From: [Clostridium] scindens
Lineage (GTDB): Bacteria > Bacillota > Clostridia > Lachnospirales > Lachnospiraceae
Direction: 5' to 3'
Assembly: GCF_019597925.1 (NCBI RefSeq)
Contig: NZ_CP080442.1
Span: forward strand, 971,001-1,035,000
Length of the DNA stretch: 64,000 bases
The first letter of the stretch is position 1. Every line of letters starts with the position of its first letter. Both the position numbers and the translations under genes were made by a program. The notes under the pieces were generated by a model, which was not told the DNA's origin, ran no database searches, and saw only the letters and a program-made list of their open reading frames with translations. Positions 56,949-64,000 of the stretch are shown in pieces.

Positions 56949-58694
56949 ATGCCCGCTTATCAATTATATGTATATGAAGATCGGGAAAAGCGGGAAGCAC
57001 TGGAACAAAAAATCTGTGAGCAGGTGGATGCCTGTACAGAGGTAAATGGAACCATACGAAACCGGATAAAGAAGTTCCTGATAGAAGAAGGGATTACTGA
57101 TATTTCAGAGATGGACGCAGTCCTAAGGGTCCGCTACGAAGAATATCTGGAAAGGAACGAAACCGTTCTTGCACCGATTACCTGCTTGCGGGGATTTGAT
57201 GGAATCGTGATTCATCGGATGAAAGAAGAACTGCAGACACTGGCAGGGAGAAGAAACTATACTACAGAGTATCAGGAACAGTGGATGTGCCTTACCCATT
57301 ATCCGGAGATTGAGATTGCGGAATCCTTTCTATCAAGTAAAGACGGAAAAGAACTGTTGTGGAATTTTACCCTGGAATGTCCAAGAAATTTGAAGGTGCA
57401 GATTTTTACAGTACTGAAAGAGGTGATCCATACCTACCAAGGCTGTTATAGAAAAGAGAAACTGCTGGCACTGCAAAGGTTCTACCAATTCTGTGTGAAA
57501 CATCAAGTGGCTGATATTGAGACCATGACATTGGACAAAGAACAGCGATTTGAACAGGAACTCTCGGAAGAGTTTCGAGGGAAAAAGAGAAGTACTATGT
57601 TTGGCATCCTGCAGATGAGCAGAAAAATCCTATTTTTACAGGCGCCGGAAATTCATTGGCAAGCGAATGTGTGGTTTTTGGAACGTTTCCATTTTTCCAG
57701 GGAACGGATGAATCCAAGTAAGCCTGTGGAATCGGTATCCTTTAAAGAGGTGACTAACATGGAAAATCAAAAGATTTTGCAAAAATATCTGCGGTATCTG
57801 TTTGGAATCACAGATTTATCTATCAGTACCATCCGAATCAAGCTGCTGGAACTTCGTACATTCCTGGCACACTTCAATGGAGAAGAAAAGCCGATCTATG
57901 AAGTGGAGGCAGAGAAGATTCAGAGATATCTGGAATCCGTTCAGAGACAGGATACCCGTGAAAAAACAGCAAATGGAAGAATCTTTATGATTTTACAGTT
58001 TTACAATTTCCTTGTAGTCAAAGGATATTTAAAGAAGATTCCCTTCCGGCATGCGTATTATCTGCAGAAAGAAGTGCATGTCCACAATGACCGCAGTGTA
58101 CCGGAAAGAATCTATACGGAAATTTTATCGAAGCTGACAGAGTTTCCGGAACATCTGCGGTTGATGTTCCTGCACTTATGGTGTACAGGAATCCGGGGGA
58201 GCGAAGTATGTACCCTGACAGGTGGTGATTATGAAGAAAAGAATGGAGATTACTGGCTGAAAGTATATCAGGTGAAAATGAAAACGTATAAGCGGATTCC
58301 CATTCCGGAAGCATTGTATAAATTAGTGCAGGTGTACAAAAAGAAATATCAGATCGGACCAGAAGAATACCTGTTTAAAAGCAAAAAAGGTGGAGCATTC
58401 CAGTATGCTACATTACGGTATCAAATGTTGAAATACTGTGAGAAAAATCAGATTGCAGATGGGGAATATATTTTCAGATCCCATGATTACCGCCATAACC
58501 TGGCTACGCTTTATTATGATAATGGTATTTCCATCCAAGCGGTACGAGATTACTTGGGGCATGAATATGAGGAAATGACCAGACAGTATGTGGACTATAT
58601 GCCGAAGAAACTGGAAAAAGCCAGTGAAGCATATTTCCAGGAAGAAACCCACAGCTTTGCGACGGAACTGATGAAAGGAGAGTTCCATGGATGA
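56949..58694 (+). CDS. Tyrosine recombinase 2 (Tn554 TnpB-like)
   Basis: About 581-residue recombinase; larger than XerC/D because of an extra N-terminal domain, as in TnpB of Tn554 (about 630). Active site: Arg in 'LWCTGIRGSEVCTL', 'HDYRHNLATL' (His-x-x-Arg), 'YLGHEYEEMTRQYVDY' (His and Tyr). The ATG follows an AGGAGGTGA site. It overlaps recombinase 3 by 8 bases. The set would act together at the element ends. Confidence 0.9.
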   Translation: MPAYQLYVYEDREKREALEQKICEQVDACTEVNGTIRNRIKKFLIEEGITDISEMDAVLRVRYEEYLERNETVLAPITCLRGFDGIVIHRMKEELQTLAGRRNYTTEYQEQWMCLTHYPEIEIAESFLSSKDGKELLWNFTLECPRNLKVQIFTVLKEVIHTYQGCYRKEKLLALQRFYQFCVKHQVADIETMTLDKEQRFEQELSEEFRGKKRSTMFGILQMSRKILFLQAPEIHWQANVWFLERFHFSRERMNPSKPVESVSFKEVTNMENQKILQKYLRYLFGITDLSISTIRIKLLELRTFLAHFNGEEKPIYEVEAEKIQRYLESVQRQDTREKTANGRIFMILQFYNFLVVKGYLKKIPFRHAYYLQKEVHVHNDRSVPERIYTEILSKLTEFPEHLRLMFLHLWCTGIRGSEVCTLTGGDYEEKNGDYWLKVYQVKMKTYKRIPIPEALYKLVQVYKKKYQIGPEEYLFKSKKGGAFQYATLRYQMLKYCEKNQIADGEYIFRSHDYRHNLATLYYDNGISIQAVRDYLGHEYEEMTRQYVDYMPKKLEKASEAYFQEETHSFATELMKGEFHG

Positions 58695-60183
58695 AAAATT
58701 ATATCTAATCGATTTGGACTGCTATGCAAGAGCAGAGGAAAACCAGAAAAAGAAGGTAAAGGAATCCCATTGCTTTGATTTCGGACTGCTTCCAACAAAG
58801 GGGCTTCAAAATGAATTCCGTTCCTTTATTGAGAATCGAAGCCGACAATGTGCATTGGCAACGATGATACAGGAACGAGTGCTCTATCAGAGATTTTGCA
58901 GAATGGTAAAGGATAAGCACATCCGGGCAGAGAGCCTGCAGGAACTGGAGTGGGAACAATGGCTGATCAAAATCCGAAGCTGGCTTCTGGAACATGGACA
59001 AAAACTGACCATGCAGGGAATCAACGTATATGGGAAAGAAAAGACAGTGCCATCGAGCCTCATCACATATGTGCGGAAGGCATATCAATTTACAGAAGCC
59101 AAAGAGGAACGGGATGAGATTGAGAAAGATATCTGGAAATTAGAGAATCTGGACATTGCCTATAAAAAGAATCCGATTAAAAATGTACAGACTTTGAATT
59201 TTACAGCGATTATCCAGGATGACTTACGGGAAGAAACAAAAAAGGCAGTTTATGAGCATTTACATCATGAAGCGATTGCAACGATCATCAAAGAGTTGAC
59301 AGCCATCCGGAGACTATCCAGATATTTGAAAGAAACATATCCCCAAATCCATTCGGCAGAAGAACTGAATCGGGAGTTGCTGGAAGAATATCTGACGTAC
59401 CTTGCAACGGAAGCGGAGGGCGTGAATAATTACCGAATGGATTTGACGAGACTCCGAGGACTGCTGGAAACCATTGGAAAATTATATGGGTATCCACACT
59501 TAGAAATTTTATTCCTAGCCAGTGACTTGCCCAGACAGGTGCAGCCGAAACTGAAATCTTATTCAGATAGTGAGCTGATTCGTTTTAATGCAGCGCTTGC
59601 GGAGCTGGATGAGCAGATGGAGCGGCTTATGGTCATCCACCAGATGTTAGGAACAAGGATATCTGATACCCTTACCCTACAGACAGACTGCCTGTATCGA
59701 CAGGACGGACATCCTATGATCCAGATCCGGCAGATGAAAACAACTACCTTTGTGAAGCCTATCAGTGCAGAACTGGAATTGCTGATTGAAAAAGCAATAG
59801 AGTATAGCAAGAAAAGGTATGGAGATATGGCTTACATTTTTGTGGATGAGAAAAATAGCAAGAGACCGATGCAGTACAATACCGTTCAAAACAAGGTGAT
59901 GGATCTGATCCAGAAAAAAGACTTGCGGGACGACCATGGAGAACTGTTCGGATTCGGAACGCATATGTTCCGCCATGTATATGGTATCCGCTTAACAGAA
60001 CTGCATCTGGATGACTGGACCATCGCAAAACTACTGGGGCATACATCTGTAAAGAATGTGAAATTTTACCGGAAGATGAGTCTTCAGATCATTGCGGATG
60101 AAACAAGAGAAATCAGAGCAGAGATGAGCCGGATGATCCGGGCGAATCTGGCAGGATGGGGGAAAGAGTATGAGCAAATATGA
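58687..60183 (+). CDS. Tyrosine recombinase 3
   Basis: 498-residue recombinase. Active site: Arg in 'HQMLGTRISDTLTL', His-x-x-Arg in 'FGTHMFRHVYGIRL', His in 'KLLGHTSVKNVKFYRKM' and Tyr. Overlaps genes on both sides (8 and 14 bases), so all four products are probably made in fixed ratio. Three catalytic recombinases in one operon recall recombinase-in-trio elements, but the 127-residue partner that follows is the mark of the Tn554 group. Confidence 0.9.
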   Translation: MDEKLYLIDLDCYARAEENQKKKVKESHCFDFGLLPTKGLQNEFRSFIENRSRQCALATMIQERVLYQRFCRMVKDKHIRAESLQELEWEQWLIKIRSWLLEHGQKLTMQGINVYGKEKTVPSSLITYVRKAYQFTEAKEERDEIEKDIWKLENLDIAYKKNPIKNVQTLNFTAIIQDDLREETKKAVYEHLHHEAIATIIKELTAIRRLSRYLKETYPQIHSAEELNRELLEEYLTYLATEAEGVNNYRMDLTRLRGLLETIGKLYGYPHLEILFLASDLPRQVQPKLKSYSDSELIRFNAALAELDEQMERLMVIHQMLGTRISDTLTLQTDCLYRQDGHPMIQIRQMKTTTFVKPISAELELLIEKAIEYSKKRYGDMAYIFVDEKNSKRPMQYNTVQNKVMDLIQKKDLRDDHGELFGFGTHMFRHVYGIRLTELHLDDWTIAKLLGHTSVKNVKFYRKMSLQIIADETREIRAEMSRMIRANLAGWGKEYEQI

Positions 60184-60553
60184 CAAGATGCTGGAAGTAA
60201 ACCATAAGCAGAGCGTGGAGAAGATTCAGAGGGCAAAACTGACGATCCAAGAAATGATCGAAGAAGAGGATAAAGTGACTGTTCCCAAACTGATGCAAAA
60301 GACCGGGCTCTCCAGAGGATTCTTTTATAAGAACCCGGAAGTGCGAAAGGCAGTAGATCGTGCCTTGCAGCTACAGGCTGGCATGGTAGATAAGAGAAGA
60401 AAGATTTTAGATATGGCAATGGACAACCGTATCCTGCAGCTGGAGCAACAGGTAGTGAAACTGAAAAGAGAGAACGAGACATTACGGAAAGAAAATGAAG
60501 CAATGCGGAAAGCATTGAATAAAAGAGACTTGAATCTGATCAAGAATTTTTAA
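60170..60553 (+). CDS. TnpC/DUF6262-like recombination accessory protein
   Basis: 127-residue protein. A helix-turn-helix-like part 'VTVPKLMQKTGLSRGFFYKNPEVRKAVDRA' is followed by a 40-residue coiled coil ('LEQQVVKLKRENETLRKENEAMRKAL'). Size, order and shape equal TnpC of Tn554, which assists and orients recombination. ATG overlaps the preceding stop region by 14 bases. It is the last backbone gene in the window. Confidence 0.85.
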   Translation: MSKYDKMLEVNHKQSVEKIQRAKLTIQEMIEEEDKVTVPKLMQKTGLSRGFFYKNPEVRKAVDRALQLQAGMVDKRRKILDMAMDNRILQLEQQVVKLKRENETLRKENEAMRKALNKRDLNLIKNF

Positions 60554-60627
60554 TGAAGAAGAAAACAATCAGCGACTGGCAGGGGCGTGAAGAACGCGCC
60601 TGCTGGTGGTTGTGGGGATAAAATATC

Positions 60628-60656
60628 TAGAAACGTAGTGTGCTATATAGTATAAT
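60628..60656 (+). promoter_or_regulatory. Promoter before the DUF4365-like gene
   Basis: TAGAAA (60628-60633), 17 bases, TATAAT (60651-60656). Only the -10 is strong. Between the TnpC-like gene and here lies an imperfect GC-rich hairpin (about 60580-60602) with no T run. Confidence 0.45.
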
Positions 60657-60711
60657 GTAATAGAAAACAATCAACTTTCAGAAATGAACAACTACATGGA
60701 GATTCAGATAA

Positions 60712-62466
60712 ATGAGTAGTCAAGAAACATTTTCTATAACAACACTACAAAGAATGTGTGCTAGATCTGAATATTTGGATGAGTCAGATATTCATATGAA
60801 TGACAAAACAGTTTCATGGGATGGAAATATCATATATTACAAAACTAAAAAGCCGGCTTCGACAGGAAATGAATTTCTTATTCCTATTCAAGTAAAGGGA
60901 AAAGAGTATAATATTCTTCCGGATTCGGATAGCATAAGTTATCCAGTGGATATAAATGATTTGAAAAATTATTTAAAGAATGGCGGAGTAATATTTTTCG
61001 TTGATGCAATTTCAAAAACGGAATATAATGACAAAATGTATGCAAAAATCTTACTTCCGGTAGATATTGTCCATATAATGAAAGGAAAAGAAGAACAGGG
61101 GAGCATTACGGTACATTTAAACCATGTAAAAACTGTCCGAGAATTAGAAGAACTGTGTGTTCTTTTTAAAGAAAATAGACCTAAACAGGCAATGGTAGGA
61201 GTGGGAAAATCAATTCCCGATTATGATAATATATCTAATTTTACTATATCAACATTGCCAACTCCATATATGAATCCTGCAATCGCAATTGCGAAAAGTC
61301 CTTTTAAGTATGTGTATACCAAGAAGGATGGGATGGAGATACCAGTTTTATTGACAGATTTAGTTACTGCGACCGAGAGTGAGTGGTTAATAAAAATCGA
61401 TGATAAAATAGAACAAAGATATCCTGTCCGACATATTTATGAATTAAATCAAACGACTACAAGGATTAGTGAGATCATCGAATTTGTATTAACAGAAAAA
61501 AGCCAAAAAACAACCATTCGTTGTATTGAGGCAACTAACTATAATTTTGAAACAGTTTTTCAAGCATCAAAAATTATAATAGCTGTTTCTGATGCAGAGG
61601 AAGTAATGATCGAAAATATAAGTCTGGGAAAAAATTTCTTAGGGGAAATACAAACAGCTTTTACAGAAGGATTTCTTGCATATCACAAACGGATTGTTCA
61701 ATTAGGAGAAACACTTACAGAACTAAATATTAAAAGAAGTTTATTTAAAACGAAAGAAATTTTAGATGCAGAACCTACCATATTTTTTCTGAAAAAGGGA
61801 TTAGTGGAAATGAAAGTTTTATCGTTACCATTCCAAGCAGATGAAAATTGTGGTCTTTACAAACAAATAATTGGACGTAGGAAATTGCTGTTAGAATATG
61901 AAAAGATTCAAGAAGATGGATATATAATTCGTAATTATTTGAAGGATGGTAAACGGATTGCTATCTTTGCCGATATACCAGATGGAAAAACACAGAAAAT
62001 CAGCAGATGGTTTGCGTTACGAGATGAGGATATATCTCAGATGATATTTGATGAAAATGATCTGTTGGAAGAAATGTACAACACCGGTGAAGAAGAAACG
62101 GATCAACTTTTGGGACTAATATTGGATTTTCTAAAATCTTATGATAAGGAAAGAGATAAAAATTTATTGTTATTGGCTGAAAAATTAATAAATATCTTAG
62201 AGAAATATTCGATGGATTCAACCATTCTTACAATAAATAGACTTCAAATCATTGCCCGTAAAAGGGAGCTAGAGCTTGAAGAAAGGAAAACATTGGCACA
62301 GATTAAATATTCTGAGAATATATTTGCGAGGTGCTGTGCATGTATTTTGCTGAAACAGTTTGATGAATTTGATATACATATGCAGCAATTATCTGCAACA
62401 GAAAAAGAAGAATTTTATAGTTGGCCGATAGCTTCTTTATTACCAAATGTAGAAAAAAATGAATAA
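60712..62466 (+). CDS. DUF4365-like predicted nuclease fused to a large helical domain
   Basis: 584-residue protein of unknown function. The N-terminal 80 residues show a PD-(D/E)XK-like pattern of the DUF4365 type: acidic 'DESDIHMNDKTVSWDGNIIYY' and the core 'EFLIPIQVKGKEYN' (the Q-x-K strand). The remainder is alpha/beta then strongly helical, with no recognised motif and an ending rich in Glu. AT-rich compared with the backbone. Its own promoter precedes it; a short gap separates it from an ABC-3C-like gene, suggesting a defence role. The nuclease call needs structural confirmation. Confidence 0.55.
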   Translation: MSSQETFSITTLQRMCARSEYLDESDIHMNDKTVSWDGNIIYYKTKKPASTGNEFLIPIQVKGKEYNILPDSDSISYPVDINDLKNYLKNGGVIFFVDAISKTEYNDKMYAKILLPVDIVHIMKGKEEQGSITVHLNHVKTVRELEELCVLFKENRPKQAMVGVGKSIPDYDNISNFTISTLPTPYMNPAIAIAKSPFKYVYTKKDGMEIPVLLTDLVTATESEWLIKIDDKIEQRYPVRHIYELNQTTTRISEIIEFVLTEKSQKTTIRCIEATNYNFETVFQASKIIIAVSDAEEVMIENISLGKNFLGEIQTAFTEGFLAYHKRIVQLGETLTELNIKRSLFKTKEILDAEPTIFFLKKGLVEMKVLSLPFQADENCGLYKQIIGRRKLLLEYEKIQEDGYIIRNYLKDGKRIAIFADIPDGKTQKISRWFALRDEDISQMIFDENDLLEEMYNTGEEETDQLLGLILDFLKSYDKERDKNLLLLAEKLINILEKYSMDSTILTINRLQIIARKRELELEERKTLAQIKYSENIFARCCACILLKQFDEFDIHMQQLSATEKEEFYSWPIASLLPNVEKNE

Positions 62467-62643
62467 TACAGAAATTAGTGCGGAAGATTCTAAAAAGGAT
62501 CTTCCATTTTTATTGGGAAATAAGCAGTACAGAAATATGTAGCCTCTATACCAAAACTATTTTGCCAATTTTTGTATGATTAACTCGACTTATTATTTAT
62601 TTGTCGTATAATGAGAGTATAAAAATTATAAGGAGTAATGGTC

Positions 62644-63921
62644 GTGGGTAGAGGTAATGATGCAATACCAACATGGAGTGGATTTAATTATCAAGGAAAA
62701 ATGATGCTATTGTATGTCCTAGAGTTAATAAATCAAATAGCCAAAGATAAAAACAAAGATATAGACGCCTATTCTGTTGAATTAGAAAAAACAGAAGATT
62801 TTTGTATTATTTGCGATTCAGAATATAAATCATTTCATCAGGTTAAGGCATATTTGTCTAAAGATAAATGGAACAGTTATAGCAAAGCAATGGACAAATT
62901 GTTGAAACATCGGGCTGAATCAAATAATCCAACAGCAAAATGTTATCTTACAGTTGCAAAGGAGATAAAAGATTGGGATGATGCATCTAATACATACAAT
63001 GTAAGTGTTGAATTATATAAAAGGGCATCAAAAGTAGTTGGTGTATGTGATGTGAGAAATGAAATAGATATGGAAATCTTAGCATATTTGAAAAGTAAAG
63101 GCTATTCTGATAAGGCAGAAGAGATTGTATATGGGGAACTATGTTTATTTTTAGATGATAGCATCGCAAGGATGCACAAGCAGGACTCTAAAAAAAGAAA
63201 ATATATAATAAAATTTTCTGATATCGTAGGAATTATGGAGTCTGCTATCGATAAAGAAGATGTGCGAAAAGAATATTTTTTGAAAGAGAAAATTTACGAA
63301 TATGTTATGCAGAATATTGAAAAGGCTTTAAATAATTTATGTCAAGATGAATGTGATACTTCTTTAGAAAATTGTAATAGAATATGTGCTGCTAAATGTG
63401 GATATGAAAAAATGACTGAAATTGTTGATTATGGTCAGTTTTGTAAATTACTCAATCCGGGTAAAGTAGATGAGTGGGATAACGAATTGAACTTAGTAGA
63501 AAATCTTTCAGTTGATAAAATTCAAAGTGAAATTTATGAATTACTGTATAGAAGCGATACTCCAGAAAAAGTTACGGGAGATAATTGTGGAATATATTTA
63601 CAATCAAAGTATTCACAAGCGCCAAGAAAACAGGTCATACCTACGTTTTTAGATCTTACACGTGGTGCCAGGAAAGAACGGGCGTTACAGAGTATTTTCC
63701 AAAATATTATTAATAATACAGACATTATTGATATATTGGCAGGAAATAGTATTACGGTTATTCCGGGAAGCTATTCAGGAACTTTATCCCAAGCACAAAT
63801 TACATCTGGATGGAAAAATAGCTCTCCAAATAAAGTAGGCGAATATTATAGAGATATAGAATTGATTTCTGCTCAGGAATTGAAGGAAAAATTTGAACAA
63901 AATGGAGGTAATCATGATTAA
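62644..63921 (+). CDS. ABC-three-component-like system protein, C-terminal-domain component
   Basis: About 425-residue protein. It opens 'GRGNDAIPTWSGFNYQGKMM', the W-x-G-F-x-Y-Q start typical of ABC-3C and Cap4/DUF4297-like conflict proteins, followed by 'YSVELEKTEDFCIIC' and 'FHQVKAYLSKDKW' (the E...Q-V-K strand of a PD-(D/E)XK nuclease). The rest is the large helical ABC-3C-type CTD. An AAGGAG site fits the GTG at 62644. The next gene overlaps its 3' end by 8 bases, as in such operons. It is probably the effector part of an SMC-like ATPase-driven defence system. Confidence 0.65.
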   Translation: MGRGNDAIPTWSGFNYQGKMMLLYVLELINQIAKDKNKDIDAYSVELEKTEDFCIICDSEYKSFHQVKAYLSKDKWNSYSKAMDKLLKHRAESNNPTAKCYLTVAKEIKDWDDASNTYNVSVELYKRASKVVGVCDVRNEIDMEILAYLKSKGYSDKAEEIVYGELCLFLDDSIARMHKQDSKKRKYIIKFSDIVGIMESAIDKEDVRKEYFLKEKIYEYVMQNIEKALNNLCQDECDTSLENCNRICAAKCGYEKMTEIVDYGQFCKLLNPGKVDEWDNELNLVENLSVDKIQSEIYELLYRSDTPEKVTGDNCGIYLQSKYSQAPRKQVIPTFLDLTRGARKERALQSIFQNIINNTDIIDILAGNSITVIPGSYSGTLSQAQITSGWKNSSPNKVGEYYRDIELISAQELKEKFEQNGGNHD

Positions 63922-64000
63922 TACTATATTGGATATAATCCGTTTATTAAATGATGGAAATATTGTACCGATGCAAAAAGATGAAGATACAAAGATTGAT
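63914..64000 (+). CDS. ABC-3C middle component (3' partial)
   Basis: The first 29 residues ('MINTILDIIRLLNDGNIVPM') start at an ATG with a GGAGG site, overlapping the previous gene. The position fits the small middle component of ABC-3C systems, with an SMC-type ATPase expected next. Only the start is visible, so the family cannot be confirmed. Confidence 0.45.
   Translation, partial: MINTILDIIRLLNDGNIVPMQKDEDTKID

Larger units (their letters stand above)
1781..64000. mobile_element. Integrative conjugative element with Tn554-like recombinases (right end not seen)
   Basis: The left junction is inferred at about 1781, where the ABC ATPase coding sequence stops matching its family. Between there and 60553 the DNA carries a full transfer set: oriT candidate, MobC, relaxase, PcfB, VirD4, VirB6-like, PrgI, VirB4 and lysozyme/CHAP. 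It also has partition, methyltransferase and recombinase genes, nearly all on the plus strand. I cannot find the 3' half of the interrupted ABC gene. The right end is therefore either outside the window, making the defence genes after 60712 cargo, or not recognisable. Three accessory insertions are visible: 3690-7950, 39366-52270 and 60600 onward. Confidence 0.8.

Noticed and set aside
60554..60650. Right end of the element directly after the TnpC-like gene
   Set aside because: No trace of the missing ABC ATPase half and no match to the left junction; only an imperfect hairpin is present.
1..64000. tRNA or rRNA genes
   Set aside because: No cloverleaf-like or rRNA sequence was noticed on either strand; a covariance scan was not possible.

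Overview
The window reads as low-GC, Gram-positive anaerobe DNA, most likely a gut clostridium of the Lachnospiraceae type. The signs are strong Shine-Dalgarno sites with frequent TTG and GTG starts, PrgI/VirB4/VirD4/MobP conjugation genes of the clostridial type, a CD1871A-type CXXC peptide, a bile salt hydrolase and Cna_B/SpaA-type surface proteins. Species cannot be fixed from the sequence alone.

Bases 1-1786 are host chromosome: the 3' end of an OmpR-type response regulator, its sensor kinase, and a MacB/LolD-like ABC ATPase whose reading frame is cut just after the Walker B region. From about 1781 the DNA is a large integrative conjugative element (ICE) that has interrupted that ABC gene. 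The other half of the gene is not in the window, so the right end of the element lies beyond base 64000 or was not recognised.

ICE backbone, left to right: small genes and two minus-strand Xre repressors (2050-3164); a conserved small gene (3280-3681); an AT-rich defence cargo bracketed by an 80-bp direct repeat (3690-7950: AAA ATPase, zinc-ribbon peptide, DUF2188, TIR protein, ART-like gene); a ParM/ParR-like pair and a ribbon-helix-helix protein (8510-10398); a C5 DNA methyltransferase, an amidoligase and a gamma-glutamylcyclotransferase-like protein (10449-13241); a 1463-residue cell-wall adhesin and a frameshifted class B sortase (13296-18446); an iteron-like array, a small TA-like pair, two candidate small RNAs and a PemK/MazF toxin (18451-20348); metK, a Toprim protein and an N6/N4 DNA methyltransferase (20460-24228); an oriT candidate, MobC and relaxase (25015-27106); and the mating apparatus (27121-38855: PcfB, ArdC-like, VirD4, VirB6-like, PrgI, VirB4, lysozyme/CHAP).

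From 39366 to 52270 is a scarred accessory region: a response-regulator/IS110 chimera, a divergent two-component system plus a thiol-redox cassette (CXXC peptide, NapH-like ferredoxin, TlpA lipoprotein), two IS630-type elements, two ends of an IS3 element flanking a MerR remnant and a bile salt hydrolase, and decayed genes. The backbone then resumes with an atypical response regulator, five TGACAG repeats, an attenuator-like leader, a sigma-like protein, a long non-coding stretch, a DinG/XPD-like helicase, three tyrosine recombinases and a TnpC-like protein (51565-60553). The window closes with a DUF4365-like predicted nuclease and the start of an ABC-three-component-like conflict system (60712-64000).

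How it fits together: recombinases excise and insert the element. ParMR, methyltransferases, MetK and the ArdC-like protein would support maintenance and establishment. Relaxase, MobC, VirD4, VirB4, VirB6 and CwlT-type lysozyme would carry out transfer. The adhesin and sortase would act at the cell surface. Cargo gives defence, bile-acid handling and redox functions. Several genes are broken by one-base changes in homopolymers, so sequencing error must be excluded before concluding that they are inactive.
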